In this document: one piece after another, positions 38,534 through 47,421 of the stretch
Numbering within the stretch: the first letter of the stretch is position 1
How the letters are laid out: each line of letters starts with the position of its first letter
Assembly (NCBI GenBank): GCA_018241365.1
Contig: JAFEDX010000200.1
Coordinates: forward strand, 1 to 52,164
DNA length: 52,164 nucleotides
DNA from: Pseudomonadota bacterium
GTDB lineage: Bacteria > Pseudomonadota > Gammaproteobacteria > Xanthomonadales > Rhodanobacteraceae
Reading direction: 5' to 3'
Program-made: the position numbers and the translations under genes
The notes under the pieces: generated by a model
The model's database searches: none
Told to the model about the DNA's origin: nothing
The model's input: only the letters and a program-made list of their open reading frames with translations

Positions 38534-41221
38534 GTGTCAGCTCAAGCGGCTACGCCCATTCCATCGCCACCGCGCCTGCCGCCGGCGGTGCCGCGCTCGG
38601 GCGTGTCGCGCGACGCACGCGCAGCGTTGCGACAGCTGCTGGATGACCATGCGCGCGCGTTGGCGGGGGCATTCCGGAACGGCGCCGAGGCGCGCGAACT
38701 GGCGCGCGCGCGCGCGCAAGTCGTGGACATGGTGTGCGTGCATGTGTGGACGGCCTGCGCAGGCGAGACGGATGGCGCGGCCTTGTTCGCGGTGGGCGGC
38801 TTCGGCCATGGCCTGCTGTTTCCGTATTCGGATATTGACCTGCTGGTGCTGCACGATCCGGAGCCGGCTCCAGGGCTGATGCACGCGCTGGAACTCTTTT
38901 TCGCCTGCCTGTGGGACATCGGCCTGAAACCGGGGCAGGCGGTGCGCACGCTTGCGCAATGCCGTGAGCTCGCAGGTGCCGATGTCGGCGTGTTCACCAA
39001 CCTGCTGGATGCGCGCAGGCTGGCCGGGGCCGAGCGGTTCGCGCAGGCGCTGCGTGCGTTGCTGGATGACGCGACGCTGTGGCCGCCGGATGCCTACCTC
39101 GCGGCCAAGCTGGACGAACGCGCGGCACGCCATGCGCGCTTCGACGACACCACCCACAACCTCGAGCCCGATCTCAAGGACGGACCCGGCGGCCTGCGCA
39201 ACCTCGACCTGATCCGTTGGCTCGGCATGCGTCTGGTGGGGGCCAATACCCTTGATGGATTGGTGCAGGCGCACCTGCTCGAAGCCAGCGAACGCGACGC
39301 ATTGCGCGCGGCGCGTGTGGTGTTGCGGCGCGACCGTTATGCGTTGCACCTCGAAGCCGGCCGCGCCGAGGAACGCCTGCTGTTCGACTGGCAACGCGCG
39401 CTGGCAATCCGGCTGGGTTTCGGGGATGCCGACCACGGCAGCAATGCCGCGATCGAGCGATTCATGCAGGATTATTTCAGGGCTGCCGGCATCACCGAGC
39501 GCTTGCTGACGCAGTTGCTGGAACGTTTCCAGGAATATCTGCACCCGTTGCCACCGGCGCGTGTGCTGGACGCCGATTTCGTGTTGCGCGGCACGCGCCT
39601 GGAATTGCGCGATCCCGACTGGTTGCTGCGCGCGCCGCAAGGCCTGGTCACGGTGTTCGCCAGGCAATTCGAAGTGAAGGGGTGTTCGGGCATCACCGCC
39701 GCGACCATGCGCGCGGTCGAACAAGCGCTGGTGGTGCACGGCGCCGCGCTGTCCCGGAATCCGGAGGTACTCGCGGCATTCCTCGCCCTGCTCAGGCGTG
39801 GTGCGGCTGCAGTGCGCGTGCTGGACGCGTTGAACCGCCACGGCGTGCTGGCCGCGATCCTGCCGCCGTTTGCGCGCGTGGTCGGGCGTATGCAGTACGA
39901 CCTGTTCCATGTCTATACGGTGGACGAGCACACCCTGCGCGTGCTGCGCAACATCGCGCGCTATGCCGATCCCGAAGCGCGCGCGGCGCTGCCGCTGGCC
40001 TGCGAGGCGTTCGGCCGTCTGGCCAAGCCCGAGATCCTGCTCCTGGCCGGCCTGTTCCACGACATCGCGAAGGGGCGCGGTGGCGATCATTCGCAACTCG
40101 GTGAATCCGAGGCGCGTGCGTTCTGCGGCAGCCTCGGCATGGGCGATGACTATATCGAGGAGGTCGCATGGCTGGTGCGCTGGCACCTGCTGATGAGCAA
40201 CACGGCGCAAGGCCAGGACATTGGCGATCCGGAAGTCGTGCACCGTTTCGCGGTACAGGTCGGCGACTGGGACCGCCTGGACATGCTGTACCTGTTGACC
40301 ATTGCCGACATCGCCGGCACCAGCCCGAAGCTGTGGAATTCCTGGAAGGATCGCCTGCTGGCGGATTTGTACCTGGCTGCGCGCTACGTGTTGCGGCGCG
40401 ATCTCGAACGCCCCGCGCGCGCCGAAGTGCGGGTACGTGAAGTGCGTGAACGCGTGCTGGCCCTGCTGTCCGGGCATGGCGTTGATGCAGATGACGCAGG
40501 CCGTCTGCTCGACACGTTTCCGGATGCCGCGCTGCTGCGCCAAAGCCCGGATTTGTTGGCGTGGCAGCTTGCGGCGTTGCTGGAAGCACCTCAGGCGGGC
40601 ACGGTAGTCGCGATCCGTCCGCCGGACGTGCGCGGCGGCACCGAAGTATTCGTGGCGACCCCCGATCGCGATGGCGTGTTCGCGGCGGTGGTCGCCATCT
40701 TCGATCGCCTGCGCCTCGACGTGGTGGCGGCGCGCGTGATGACGTCGCAGGAAGGGCGCACGCTGGACACCTTCACCGTGCTGGAGGCGGGCACGCAAAA
40801 ACCGGTTCAGGCGGGGCACGCGGCGGACCTGCGCGAACGGTTGCTGCGTGCGCTGGGTGCGGAAACCTTGCAGGTGCAGCCGGCGCAGCGCGGCCTCGCG
40901 CGCCGCCTGCGGCATTTCCAGCGCCCGCCGCGGATCGATTTCCACGGCGGCGATGGGCGGGTGGAAACCCGGCTCGCGCTGGTGTGCAGCGACCGGCCGG
41001 GCGTGCTGGTCGCGATTGCGCAGGCGTTCCTCGACGTCGGCGTGCGCGTTCGCGACGCGCGCATCGCGACGTTCGGCGACCAGGTCGAGGATTTCTTCGA
41101 ACTGAGCGATCGGCATGATGCGCCGTTCGACCGCGCATTGCAGGAATCTCTGCGCGAGGCGTTGCAGAGGCGGCTGGCACCCGGCAGCATGTCCGACTCC
41201 CAGGAGACGCGACATGCATGA
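38534..41221 (+). CDS. glnD: [Protein-PII] uridylyltransferase / uridylyl-removing enzyme
   Basis: GlnD senses glutamine and adds or removes UMP on PII proteins, so it sets nitrogen metabolism. The order is: nucleotidyltransferase domain with [15 protein letters not shown] (D100, D102), a PII-uridylyltransferase linker, the HD hydrolase domain with [14 protein letters not shown] (H509, D510), and two ACT domains (about 700-770 and 815-885) that bind glutamine. I use the GTG at 38534, giving 895 residues, close to the family length; an ATG at 38429 adds 35 residues that do not look like protein. The motif GHGLL replaces the usual GRGEL. The 3' end overlaps dapD by eight bases. Confidence 0.95.
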   Translation: MSAQAATPIPSPPRLPPAVPRSGVSRDARAALRQLLDDHARALAGAFRNGAEARELARARAQVVDMVCVHVWTACAGETDGAALFAVGGFGHGLLFPYSDIDLLVLHDPEPAPGLMHALELFFACLWDIGLKPGQAVRTLAQCRELAGADVGVFTNLLDARRLAGAERFAQALRALLDDATLWPPDAYLAAKLDERAARHARFDDTTHNLEPDLKDGPGGLRNLDLIRWLGMRLVGANTLDGLVQAHLLEASERDALRAARVVLRRDRYALHLEAGRAEERLLFDWQRALAIRLGFGDADHGSNAAIERFMQDYFRAAGITERLLTQLLERFQEYLHPLPPARVLDADFVLRGTRLELRDPDWLLRAPQGLVTVFARQFEVKGCSGITAATMRAVEQALVVHGAALSRNPEVLAAFLALLRRGAAAVRVLDALNRHGVLAAILPPFARVVGRMQYDLFHVYTVDEHTLRVLRNIARYADPEARAALPLACEAFGRLAKPEILLLAGLFHDIAKGRGGDHSQLGESEARAFCGSLGMGDDYIEEVAWLVRWHLLMSNTAQGQDIGDPEVVHRFAVQVGDWDRLDMLYLLTIADIAGTSPKLWNSWKDRLLADLYLAARYVLRRDLERPARAEVRVREVRERVLALLSGHGVDADDAGRLLDTFPDAALLRQSPDLLAWQLAALLEAPQAGTVVAIRPPDVRGGTEVFVATPDRDGVFAAVVAIFDRLRLDVVAARVMTSQEGRTLDTFTVLEAGTQKPVQAGHAADLRERLLRALGAETLQVQPAQRGLARRLRHFQRPPRIDFHGGDGRVETRLALVCSDRPGVLVAIAQAFLDVGVRVRDARIATFGDQVEDFFELSDRHDAPFDRALQESLREALQRRLAPGSMSDSQETRHA

Positions 41222-42035
41222 GTTGCAGGCAACTATCGATGCTGCGTGGGAACGGCGGGCCGTGCTGGGGCAGGACGATTTGCGCGCCTTGCGGCCCGCG
41301 CTGGATGCGCTGCTGGACCAGCTCGAAGACGGCCGCCTGCGCGTGGCCGAGCCGGACGGGCAGGGCGGCTGGAAGGTCAATGCCTGGGTCAAGCAGGCGA
41401 TCCTGCTGTATTTCCGCGTGCACGATGTGCGTGTGATGGATGGCGGGCCGATGGCTGCGTTCGACAAGGTGCCGCTGCGTTTCGCGGGTGCGGACGAAGC
41501 CGCCTTGCGCAAGCCCGGCGCGCGCGTGGTGCCGGGCGCGCTGGTGCGACGCGGCGCCTTCATCGGGAAAGATGCCGTGCTGATGCCGAGCTACGTCAAC
41601 ATCGGCGCGCACGTCGGTGCCGGCACGATGGTCGATACCTGGGCCACGGTTGGGTCCTGCGCGCAGATCGGCGCAAGCGTGCATTTGTCTGGGGGTGTCG
41701 GCATCGGTGGCGTGCTGGAACCCTTGCAGGCGAGCCCGACGATCATCGAGGACGACTGCTTCATCGGCGCGCGTTCGGAGGTGGTCGAAGGCGTCATTGT
41801 CGAACGCGGCAGCGTGCTCGGCATGGGCGTGTTCCTCGGACAATCGACGCGTATCTACGATCGCGCGACAAAGAAAGTTTCGTACGGCCGCGTGCCTGCA
41901 GGCAGCGTGGTGGTTTCCGGAAGCCTGCCGGCGACGGACGGCTCACACAGCCTGTATGCAGCGGTGATCGTCAAGCGCGTGGACGAGAAAACCCGCGCGA
42001 AAACCTCCATCAACGAATTGCTGCGGAGCGGGTAG
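41214..42035 (+). CDS. dapD: 2,3,4,5-tetrahydropyridine-2,6-dicarboxylate N-succinyltransferase
   Basis: DapD succinylates tetrahydrodipicolinate in the lysine/diaminopimelate pathway. The 273-residue product has the N-terminal helical domain ([20 protein letters not shown]) and a left-handed beta helix with [20 protein letters not shown] and [11 protein letters not shown]. The start (after CAGGAGACGCGAC) overlaps the glnD stop. dapE, two steps later in the pathway, lies 1.5 kb downstream. Confidence 0.97.
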   Translation: MHELQATIDAAWERRAVLGQDDLRALRPALDALLDQLEDGRLRVAEPDGQGGWKVNAWVKQAILLYFRVHDVRVMDGGPMAAFDKVPLRFAGADEAALRKPGARVVPGALVRRGAFIGKDAVLMPSYVNIGAHVGAGTMVDTWATVGSCAQIGASVHLSGGVGIGGVLEPLQASPTIIEDDCFIGARSEVVEGVIVERGSVLGMGVFLGQSTRIYDRATKKVSYGRVPAGSVVVSGSLPATDGSHSLYAAVIVKRVDEKTRAKTSINELLRSG

Positions 42036-42091
42036 GAGCCTGCGTGCAGGCGACCGGCATTCGAAGGCCGTCGCGAGCACGCTCGCTCCTA
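42032..42091. repeat. REP-like element with GTAGGAGC/GCTCCTAC ends
   Basis: The 60-base element starts GTAGGAGC and ends GCTCCTAC. Inside are two small hairpins, GCCTGC/GCAGGC and GCGAGC/GCTCGC. GTAG-headed REP-type elements are known in Stenotrophomonas and Pseudomonas. It begins within the last codons of dapD. A related half-copy is at 33583-33617. Confidence 0.75.
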
Positions 42092-42113
42092 CATTGATCG
42101 GAGACTCCATCGT

Positions 42114-42473
42114 ATGGCGCAAACAACACTCTACGGCCTGCCGACCTGCGACACCTGCCGCAAGGCGCGCAACTGGCTGGATCGTTTCCATGTTGCCTAT
42201 TCGTTTGTCGATTACCGTGCCGATCCGGTTCCCGCGGCGACATTGAAAGACTGGGCGCGGCAACTCGGCGGCTGGGAAAAACTGGTCAACAAGTCCTCGA
42301 CCACCTGGCGCAACTTGTTGCCGCAGCGCAAGAATCCCGGCAGCGATCCCGAGTGGACGCTGCTGCTGAAGGAGTATCCCGCGTTGATCCGGCGGCCGGT
42401 GGTGGTATCCGGCGATGGCAACGTGAGCGTCGGCTTCAGCGACAACGCCTTCAAGAAGTTGTTCGGCAGGTGA
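42114..42473 (+). CDS. ArsC/Spx-family (YffB-like) protein
   Basis: The 119-residue thioredoxin-fold protein begins MAQTTLYGLPTCDTCRKARN, with C12 and C15 forming a CxxC and no sign of the RxxE/RxxR arsenate reductase triad being certain. It matches the YffB type, which lies next to dapE in many proteobacteria and may be a glutathione-dependent thiol reductase; its physiological substrate is unknown. The start follows GGAGA. Confidence 0.88.
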   Translation: MAQTTLYGLPTCDTCRKARNWLDRFHVAYSFVDYRADPVPAATLKDWARQLGGWEKLVNKSSTTWRNLLPQRKNPGSDPEWTLLLKEYPALIRRPVVVSGDGNVSVGFSDNAFKKLFGR

Positions 42474-42480
42474 TGCCGCC

Positions 42481-43542
42481 ATGAGTTGCAACGACGCCAA
42501 GAGTTGCCTGAAGAACCTGCGCGTCGAACGCGACAACGAGGCGCTGTACGCACGACTGGCGGCGCTGGCGCGCGACCCACGACTCGCGCGCGCGTATTCG
42601 CGCATCGCGGAAGGCGAACGTTCCAACGCCGCCTTCTGGGAAGCGCGGTTGCGTGAACTCGGTGAAGCCGTTCCGCCTCCGCACCCGCGCACCCGCATCC
42701 GCGTGCTCGGCACGTTGGCCAAGTGGTTCGGCACGGGTTTCGTGATGCCGACCGTGATGCGGCTGGAGCACGCTGACCATCTGGAAACGCCGGTCGATCG
42801 AGTCGGCCATCGCGACCATTTCGTGGCGGCGCATGCGGTTGCGTCCGGGCACCGTGATCGTGGCGGAAGCGGCAACACCCTGCGCGCGTCGGTGTTGGGC
42901 GCCAACGACGGGCTGGTCTCCAACGTCAGCCTCGTGATGGGCATGGCTGGCGCCGATACCGGCAATCACGCCGTATTGCTCGCGGGCCTTGCGGGTCTGG
43001 TTGCGGGCTCGTGTTCGATGGCACTGGGCGAATGGCTGTCGGTCAACACCTCGCGCGAGTTCTACCAGGCGCAGATCACCGAACGCGCCGAGCGGCTTGC
43101 GGTGGTGCCGGAGGAAGGCACGCGCCACATCGCCGGCATCTACCGCGACAAGGGGCTTGGCCGCGCCGAGGCCGAACATCTCGCCGAACACCTGTCGGAA
43201 ACGCCGCGCGCCGCGCTGGACACGCTGGTGCGCGAAGACCTCGGTGTCGATCCGTCCGAGCTCGGCGGTTCGGCGTGGAGCGCTTCGATTTCCTCGTTCT
43301 GCTTCTTCGCATTCGGCGCGATCTTTCCGGTGGCTCCCTATTTTTTCGTCGGTGGGCACGTCGCGTTGTTTGCCAGCATGGGCACGACTTTCGTCGGGCT
43401 GTGCCTGATCGCGGTCGGCACCTCGCTGTTCACGGGACGCGGGCTGGCCTTCTCGATCGCCCGCCAGTTGTTGATCACCGCGACGGCGGCCGCGATCACG
43501 TACGGCGTCGGCCACCTGTTGGGTGTTGCCCTTACCGGCTGA
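42481..43542 (+). CDS. Ferritin-like / VIT1-CCC1 iron transporter (MbfA-like)
   Basis: This 353-residue protein joins an N-terminal ferritin-like (erythrin-vacuolar iron transport) domain to a membrane VIT/CCC1 domain. The N-terminal part (residues 10-100) has RDNEALYARL and RIAEGERSNAAFWEARL, whose Glu residues would bind iron. The C-terminal part has SVLGANDGLVSNVSLVMGMAG, the VIT signature, with five membrane spans. Related MbfA proteins export iron or manganese at high iron. It starts eight bases after the ArsC-like gene, so co-transcription is likely. It separates that gene from dapE. Confidence 0.88.
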   Translation: MSCNDAKSCLKNLRVERDNEALYARLAALARDPRLARAYSRIAEGERSNAAFWEARLRELGEAVPPPHPRTRIRVLGTLAKWFGTGFVMPTVMRLEHADHLETPVDRVGHRDHFVAAHAVASGHRDRGGSGNTLRASVLGANDGLVSNVSLVMGMAGADTGNHAVLLAGLAGLVAGSCSMALGEWLSVNTSREFYQAQITERAERLAVVPEEGTRHIAGIYRDKGLGRAEAEHLAEHLSETPRAALDTLVREDLGVDPSELGGSAWSASISSFCFFAFGAIFPVAPYFFVGGHVALFASMGTTFVGLCLIAVGTSLFTGRGLAFSIARQLLITATAAAITYGVGHLLGVALTG

Positions 43543-43593
43543 GCGGCCCGTTGCTATGCTGGACAACGCTTACATCCATGCGAGCGATGCATC

Positions 43594-44727
43594 GTGTCCC
43601 ACGTTTTCGACCTCACTTGCGAACTGATCCGCCGCCGCTCGCTGACGCCGGAAGACGCGGGCTGCATGGCGCTGATCGCGGCGCGCCTTGAACGCATGGG
43701 TTTTCGTTGCGGGCACCTGCATTACGGCGACGTCTCCAACCTGTGGGCGACGCACGGGCAAGGCGGACCGGTGCTGGTGTTTCTCGGCCACGTCGATGTG
43801 GTGCCCAGCGGTCCGGAAACGGATTGGGTTTCACCGCCATTCGAGCCAACGGTGCGCGACGGCAAGCTGTACGGGCGTGGCGCGGCCGACATGAAATCCG
43901 GCGTCGCCGCGATGGTGGTGGCGCTGGAACAATTCGTGGCCGCGCATCCGGGGCATCGCGGTACGGTCGCGCTGCTGCTCACGAGCGACGAGGAAGGCCC
44001 GACCAACCTCGACGGCGTACGCCGGGTCGCGCAACATTTTCGTGACACCGGCCAGCGCGTCGACTGGTGCGTGGTCGGCGAACCGTCGTCGAAAGCGAGG
44101 CTGGGCGACCTGATCCGCGTCGGCAGGCGCGGTTCCCTGTCGTTCAAGCTGACCGTGCACGGCGTGCAAGGCCACGTCGCTTATCCAGACCAGGCCCGCA
44201 ACCCCATCCACGCTGTTGCACCGGCCTTGGCCGAACTGGTCGCCATGCGCTGGGATGACGGCAACGAAGATTTCCCGCCGACCACTTTCCAGATCTCCAA
44301 CATCCACGCGGGCACCGGCGCGTTGAACGTGATTCCGGGCAGCGCCGTCATTGACGCCAACTTCCGCTTCGGCACCGCCAGCACTTCGGCGTCATTGCGT
44401 GAACGTACCGATGCGATCCTGAAAAAACACGGCGTCGAGTCCGCGATCGAGTGGAACCTTTCCGGCGAATCCTTCCACTCCCCGGGCGGCGGCAAGTTGC
44501 GCGAAGCAGTGATCGGTGTGTGCCGCGATCTATTGGGCATCGAACCCGAGCCCGGCACCGGCGGCGGTACGTCGGATGGCCGCTTCATCGCGCCGCTCGG
44601 CTCCGAGGTTGTCGAAATCGGACCGGTCAATGCAACCATCCACAAGGTGGATGAATGCGTCGCGCTCACGGACCTGGAGAAGCTGCCTGCCTTGTATCAG
44701 GCCATTGCCGAGCGATTGCTGGCCTGA
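43594..44727 (+). CDS. dapE: Succinyl-diaminopimelate desuccinylase
   Basis: DapE removes succinate from succinyl-diaminopimelate, giving the precursor for lysine and peptidoglycan. The 377-residue zinc enzyme has H66 (LGHVDVVP), D99 (GAADMKSG) and E133/E134 (SDEEGP), and a last zinc ligand in IHKVDE. The start is GTG at 43594. It is the same length as E. coli DapE (about 375). Confidence 0.97.
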   Translation: MSHVFDLTCELIRRRSLTPEDAGCMALIAARLERMGFRCGHLHYGDVSNLWATHGQGGPVLVFLGHVDVVPSGPETDWVSPPFEPTVRDGKLYGRGAADMKSGVAAMVVALEQFVAAHPGHRGTVALLLTSDEEGPTNLDGVRRVAQHFRDTGQRVDWCVVGEPSSKARLGDLIRVGRRGSLSFKLTVHGVQGHVAYPDQARNPIHAVAPALAELVAMRWDDGNEDFPPTTFQISNIHAGTGALNVIPGSAVIDANFRFGTASTSASLRERTDAILKKHGVESAIEWNLSGESFHSPGGGKLREAVIGVCRDLLGIEPEPGTGGGTSDGRFIAPLGSEVVEIGPVNATIHKVDECVALTDLEKLPALYQAIAERLLA

Positions 44728-44860
44728 TCGCGAGCGGATCCAAAGCTGCTGACTTAGGGCTGGGGGTCGCTTATCGACCCGTTGCGGATACACGCGGAAA
44801 TGGCGGCAAGCGTCTGCTTCCGCCAACGGCTCATTGCTGGCCTTTTGGCGAACCAGGCAA

Positions 44861-46240
44861 TCACGCAGCCGAGAATTCCGTTCGATCGACAATCTCGCCG
44901 CCGGCTTCCACCAGCGCCTTGCCCGTTTTGGCGCGTGCACGCACTTTGGTGAGGGGCGTCGAACCCGCGTCGGCTACCAGCACTGCGTCGGAGCCTTGGC
45001 CGTTGGCAACGACTTCGCCCTGGATGTCGATCGCATTCACCCTGCCACCCTCGACGGCATAGGTTGTGACCTTGGCGCCATGGGTGACGAGATTGCCGCT
45101 AATGGTGAGTTTCTCGACCACACCGCCAGACTTCACGCTGAAGGCTTCGGCGGGCAGCTGCATGTTCACGCCCTTGACCAGCGTGTTCCCGATCGAACCG
45201 TGCGTCGTGACGTCCCCGTCGACTTTGATCGTGCCGACAGGCTTGCTCACCTGGATGCCGATCGAGCCGTCGCCGAAGGTTTCGATCGACTTGAATCGGA
45301 TGTTGCGAACGGTCCCGTCGTATTGATTGAAGCCGCGTGCACCCAAGCCGTAAGTGATGATCTCGGCTTCCGCACGGAAATCGCCCACGGTGCCGAAGTT
45401 GACGAAGCCGATCCCGCTCGGTCCATACGACACCACCGGCGCGTGTGCGATCCATGTGTCCACCGTGCCCCAGGTGTCCAGCACCATGTCATTGACGCCA
45501 TAGGTGACGACTTCACCGAAGTGTTCGACGCGTCTGGCGTGGACGCCATAGACGATGAAGACGCCTCCGGTGATCATGTCCGCCGTGCCATACGGCAGGA
45601 TCCCCGAGGAATGGACCTCGCCGGTCGTGAGGGTGTCGAGTTCAACCAATCCGCTCTGGTCGCCGAAGCCGCTGACGAAGATGCCAGAGCCCAGCACCGG
45701 CGCGTTCTTTGCGCCGACGCTTACGTTGCTGAGCGATGCCGTAATCCGGGATTTCGCACCGCCGTTGAAGTTGTAGACGGTGAGCGCTCCCTGGTACACA
45801 TTGACGCCGTACTTTTGCGGCTGCTCGCTGTAACGGCGGGCATCGCATGCCGCGATGTGCAGCTTGTCCACGACAAGATTCAGCTTGTCGGTACCCGCGT
45901 GGGTGATGATGGAAACCTGCCCGGTCACCGCGAGATCGCCAAGCGTGATCGTCCCCATGTCGGCGAGCCCGGCCTGCGTGTAGATCGCGCGGGCAGAAGG
46001 AGAGGCGATCACCGTGAGGTTCGTGACGAGGTTGTTCGCTGTCAGGCCGATGCCGTCGCCGTTTCCGAAGCTCAGGATGCAGCGGTCCTTGTCCGCGCCG
46101 GTCAGCGAAAATCCGGGCCGCAGAGTGATCGAATGCGGGCAGGTCACTGAGGTTTGCAGTTCAAGCACTCGCGGTTCCGTTTCGGACAGCGCGCACATCA
46201 AATCCACCAGCGACGCGACGGGAAGGCGGGATGCTTTCAC
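44861..46240 (-). CDS. Unrecognised repeat-rich protein, beta-solenoid-like
   Basis: The 459-residue product starts at GTG 46240 with AAAGGA seven bases before it; an ATG 14 codons further in is also possible. It has no signal peptide or membrane span. From about residue 60 it is almost entirely short beta strands with Gly and Asn turns. In the middle a unit of roughly 25-30 residues recurs, in the form x-x-ITYG-x-G-x-x-G-x-x-x-x-x-GTVxxIxxxS (for example EIITYGLGARGFNQY, IETFGDGSIGIQVS, VTTHGSIGNTLVKG). This suggests a right-handed parallel beta-helix of the pectate-lyase or tail-spike shape. No catalytic motif is visible. Only two Cys in the N-terminal part stand out (SVTCPH, DRCILSF). Neighbours give no clue. 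Confidence 0.7.
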   Translation of the reverse strand: MKASRLPVASLVDLMCALSETEPRVLELQTSVTCPHSITLRPGFSLTGADKDRCILSFGNGDGIGLTANNLVTNLTVIASPSARAIYTQAGLADMGTITLGDLAVTGQVSIITHAGTDKLNLVVDKLHIAACDARRYSEQPQKYGVNVYQGALTVYNFNGGAKSRITASLSNVSVGAKNAPVLGSGIFVSGFGDQSGLVELDTLTTGEVHSSGILPYGTADMITGGVFIVYGVHARRVEHFGEVVTYGVNDMVLDTWGTVDTWIAHAPVVSYGPSGIGFVNFGTVGDFRAEAEIITYGLGARGFNQYDGTVRNIRFKSIETFGDGSIGIQVSKPVGTIKVDGDVTTHGSIGNTLVKGVNMQLPAEAFSVKSGGVVEKLTISGNLVTHGAKVTTYAVEGGRVNAIDIQGEVVANGQGSDAVLVADAGSTPLTKVRARAKTGKALVEAGGEIVDRTEFSAA

Positions 46241-46557
46241 GGCGATATCCTTTGGCGACTGTCGGCGCTGCCGACGCGGGACGTGGCTGCGCGCTTCGCG
46301 CACAACCCAATGGCGTTTTTTAAACCCACCGACGTTTCATCGACGTGAAGGCGGGAGAGTCGTCCCCTGCCGTGATGCTTTGGCATGCGAATAAAGACCA
46401 GTTTGGATCGTGGCGCGTCCTCAACCATGGCTGGTCCTGTGTGTGCGCCTCGACCAGCGTCTGCTTGCCTTCGAACAGCGGACACTGACCTCCGCGCATC
46501 CAACGTCGCCTGGGGGTCGAACCCAGCCGGTGGGCGGGGTGCGGCCGGCGGCAGGGG
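46241..46557. other. Gap without a convincing gene
   Basis: This 317-base stretch holds the ribosome site of the solenoid gene, an AT-rich patch around 46315-46325, and a GCGCGAAGCGCGC-type hairpin near 46290-46303. Overlapping frames on the minus strand have uneven composition and no family-like motif, so I call no gene. Confidence 0.5.
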
Positions 46558-47370
46558 TCATTTCGAGGCCGGCACGAACACCGCAAAGATGCCGGCGTAG
46601 GGTTTCACCATGAACGCCGGTGCGCCGTAGTAGTTGCCATCCACGTAGATTTGCGAAAGCGTGCCATCGAGGTACAGCGCGTCGCGGCAACCCAGCTTGT
46701 CGCGAAACAGCTGAGCGAAGGCGTGGAAGTTGACAGGGCTGGTGCTGACCGCGAACACGACCTGGTCGGGGCGTGGTGCACACACGCCGCTGCGCCACTT
46801 GACGCTGTCTGATGTCGCGTCGAATTCGGGATTGAGCTTGCCGTCGATCACCAGCATCGGACCCGACTGCGTGGCGACCCGCGGCTGGATGTGGGCAGCG
46901 GCGAACGCGGCAGTGGTCTGCACCGAGGCGCGACCGTCCGCATCGATCGCGAACACGCCGTTCGGCAGCAGCGAGAAATTCCCGGAGGCGGGGTTGCCAT
47001 GTGCCGTATTGAGTGCCTTGATGGCCTTGCCATCCTCGACGTACATGCCCAGCGGTTCGCCGCGTGCGTCGTAGATGCCGGCGTTCGCCGCAAATAGCAG
47101 CGTTTGTCCATGCGCCGTTCCCCATGCCTGCAGCGCGTGGATGCTGGCGAAGGGCTGGCCGGTTTCCGGATCGCGCCAGTGCAGACCGAGTTCGGCCTTG
47201 GCAAGGTCGAGGGTCACGACGCGGAAGTGCACGTTGTCGAACACGACGTCGTGGCTGGCGATGCCGTGCCGGGATTGCGTGCACGCGCACAGCAGGACGA
47301 CGGCGGCCGACAACGCGAGCACGCGTGCAGGGATGCGACGGCGACGGTGGGCGGGAAAATTGTCAATCAT
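46558..47370 (-). CDS. Phosphodiester glycosidase family lipoprotein (DUF2233/NAGPA-like)
   Basis: This 270-residue protein has a lipoprotein signal (ARVLALSAAVVLLCAC, lipobox LCAC). The NAGPA domain covers residues 40-268: AANAGIYDARGEPLGMYVEDG, GNFSLLPNGVFAIDADG, TQSGPMLVIDGKLNP and CRDALYLDGTLSQIYV. Members split phosphodiester-linked sugars; bacterial ones are thought to act on envelope sugars. Substrate not readable. It is 51 bases downstream of the acylase gene on the same strand. Confidence 0.88.
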   Translation of the reverse strand: MIDNFPAHRRRRIPARVLALSAAVVLLCACTQSRHGIASHDVVFDNVHFRVVTLDLAKAELGLHWRDPETGQPFASIHALQAWGTAHGQTLLFAANAGIYDARGEPLGMYVEDGKAIKALNTAHGNPASGNFSLLPNGVFAIDADGRASVQTTAAFAAAHIQPRVATQSGPMLVIDGKLNPEFDATSDSVKWRSGVCAPRPDQVVFAVSTSPVNFHAFAQLFRDKLGCRDALYLDGTLSQIYVDGNYYGAPAFMVKPYAGIFAVFVPASK

Positions 47371-47421
47371 CGCACGGTGGTCATGGCATCCTGGGACGCT
47401 GTACGGGTTGAGACAGGGTGC

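Noticed and set aside
38537-41563. A 1008-codon open frame opposite glnD and dapD
   Set aside because: It is antisense to two clear genes and rich in Arg, Gln and His with no domain.
44728-44860. GGGTCG/CGACCC hairpin after dapE as a terminator
   Set aside because: The stem is only six pairs and has no T-run.
46320-46586. Short frame on the minus strand with an HVDETSVG-like reading nearby, considered as transposase remnant
   Set aside because: No IS ends, repeats or family motif could be seen; the frames overlap each other and look random.
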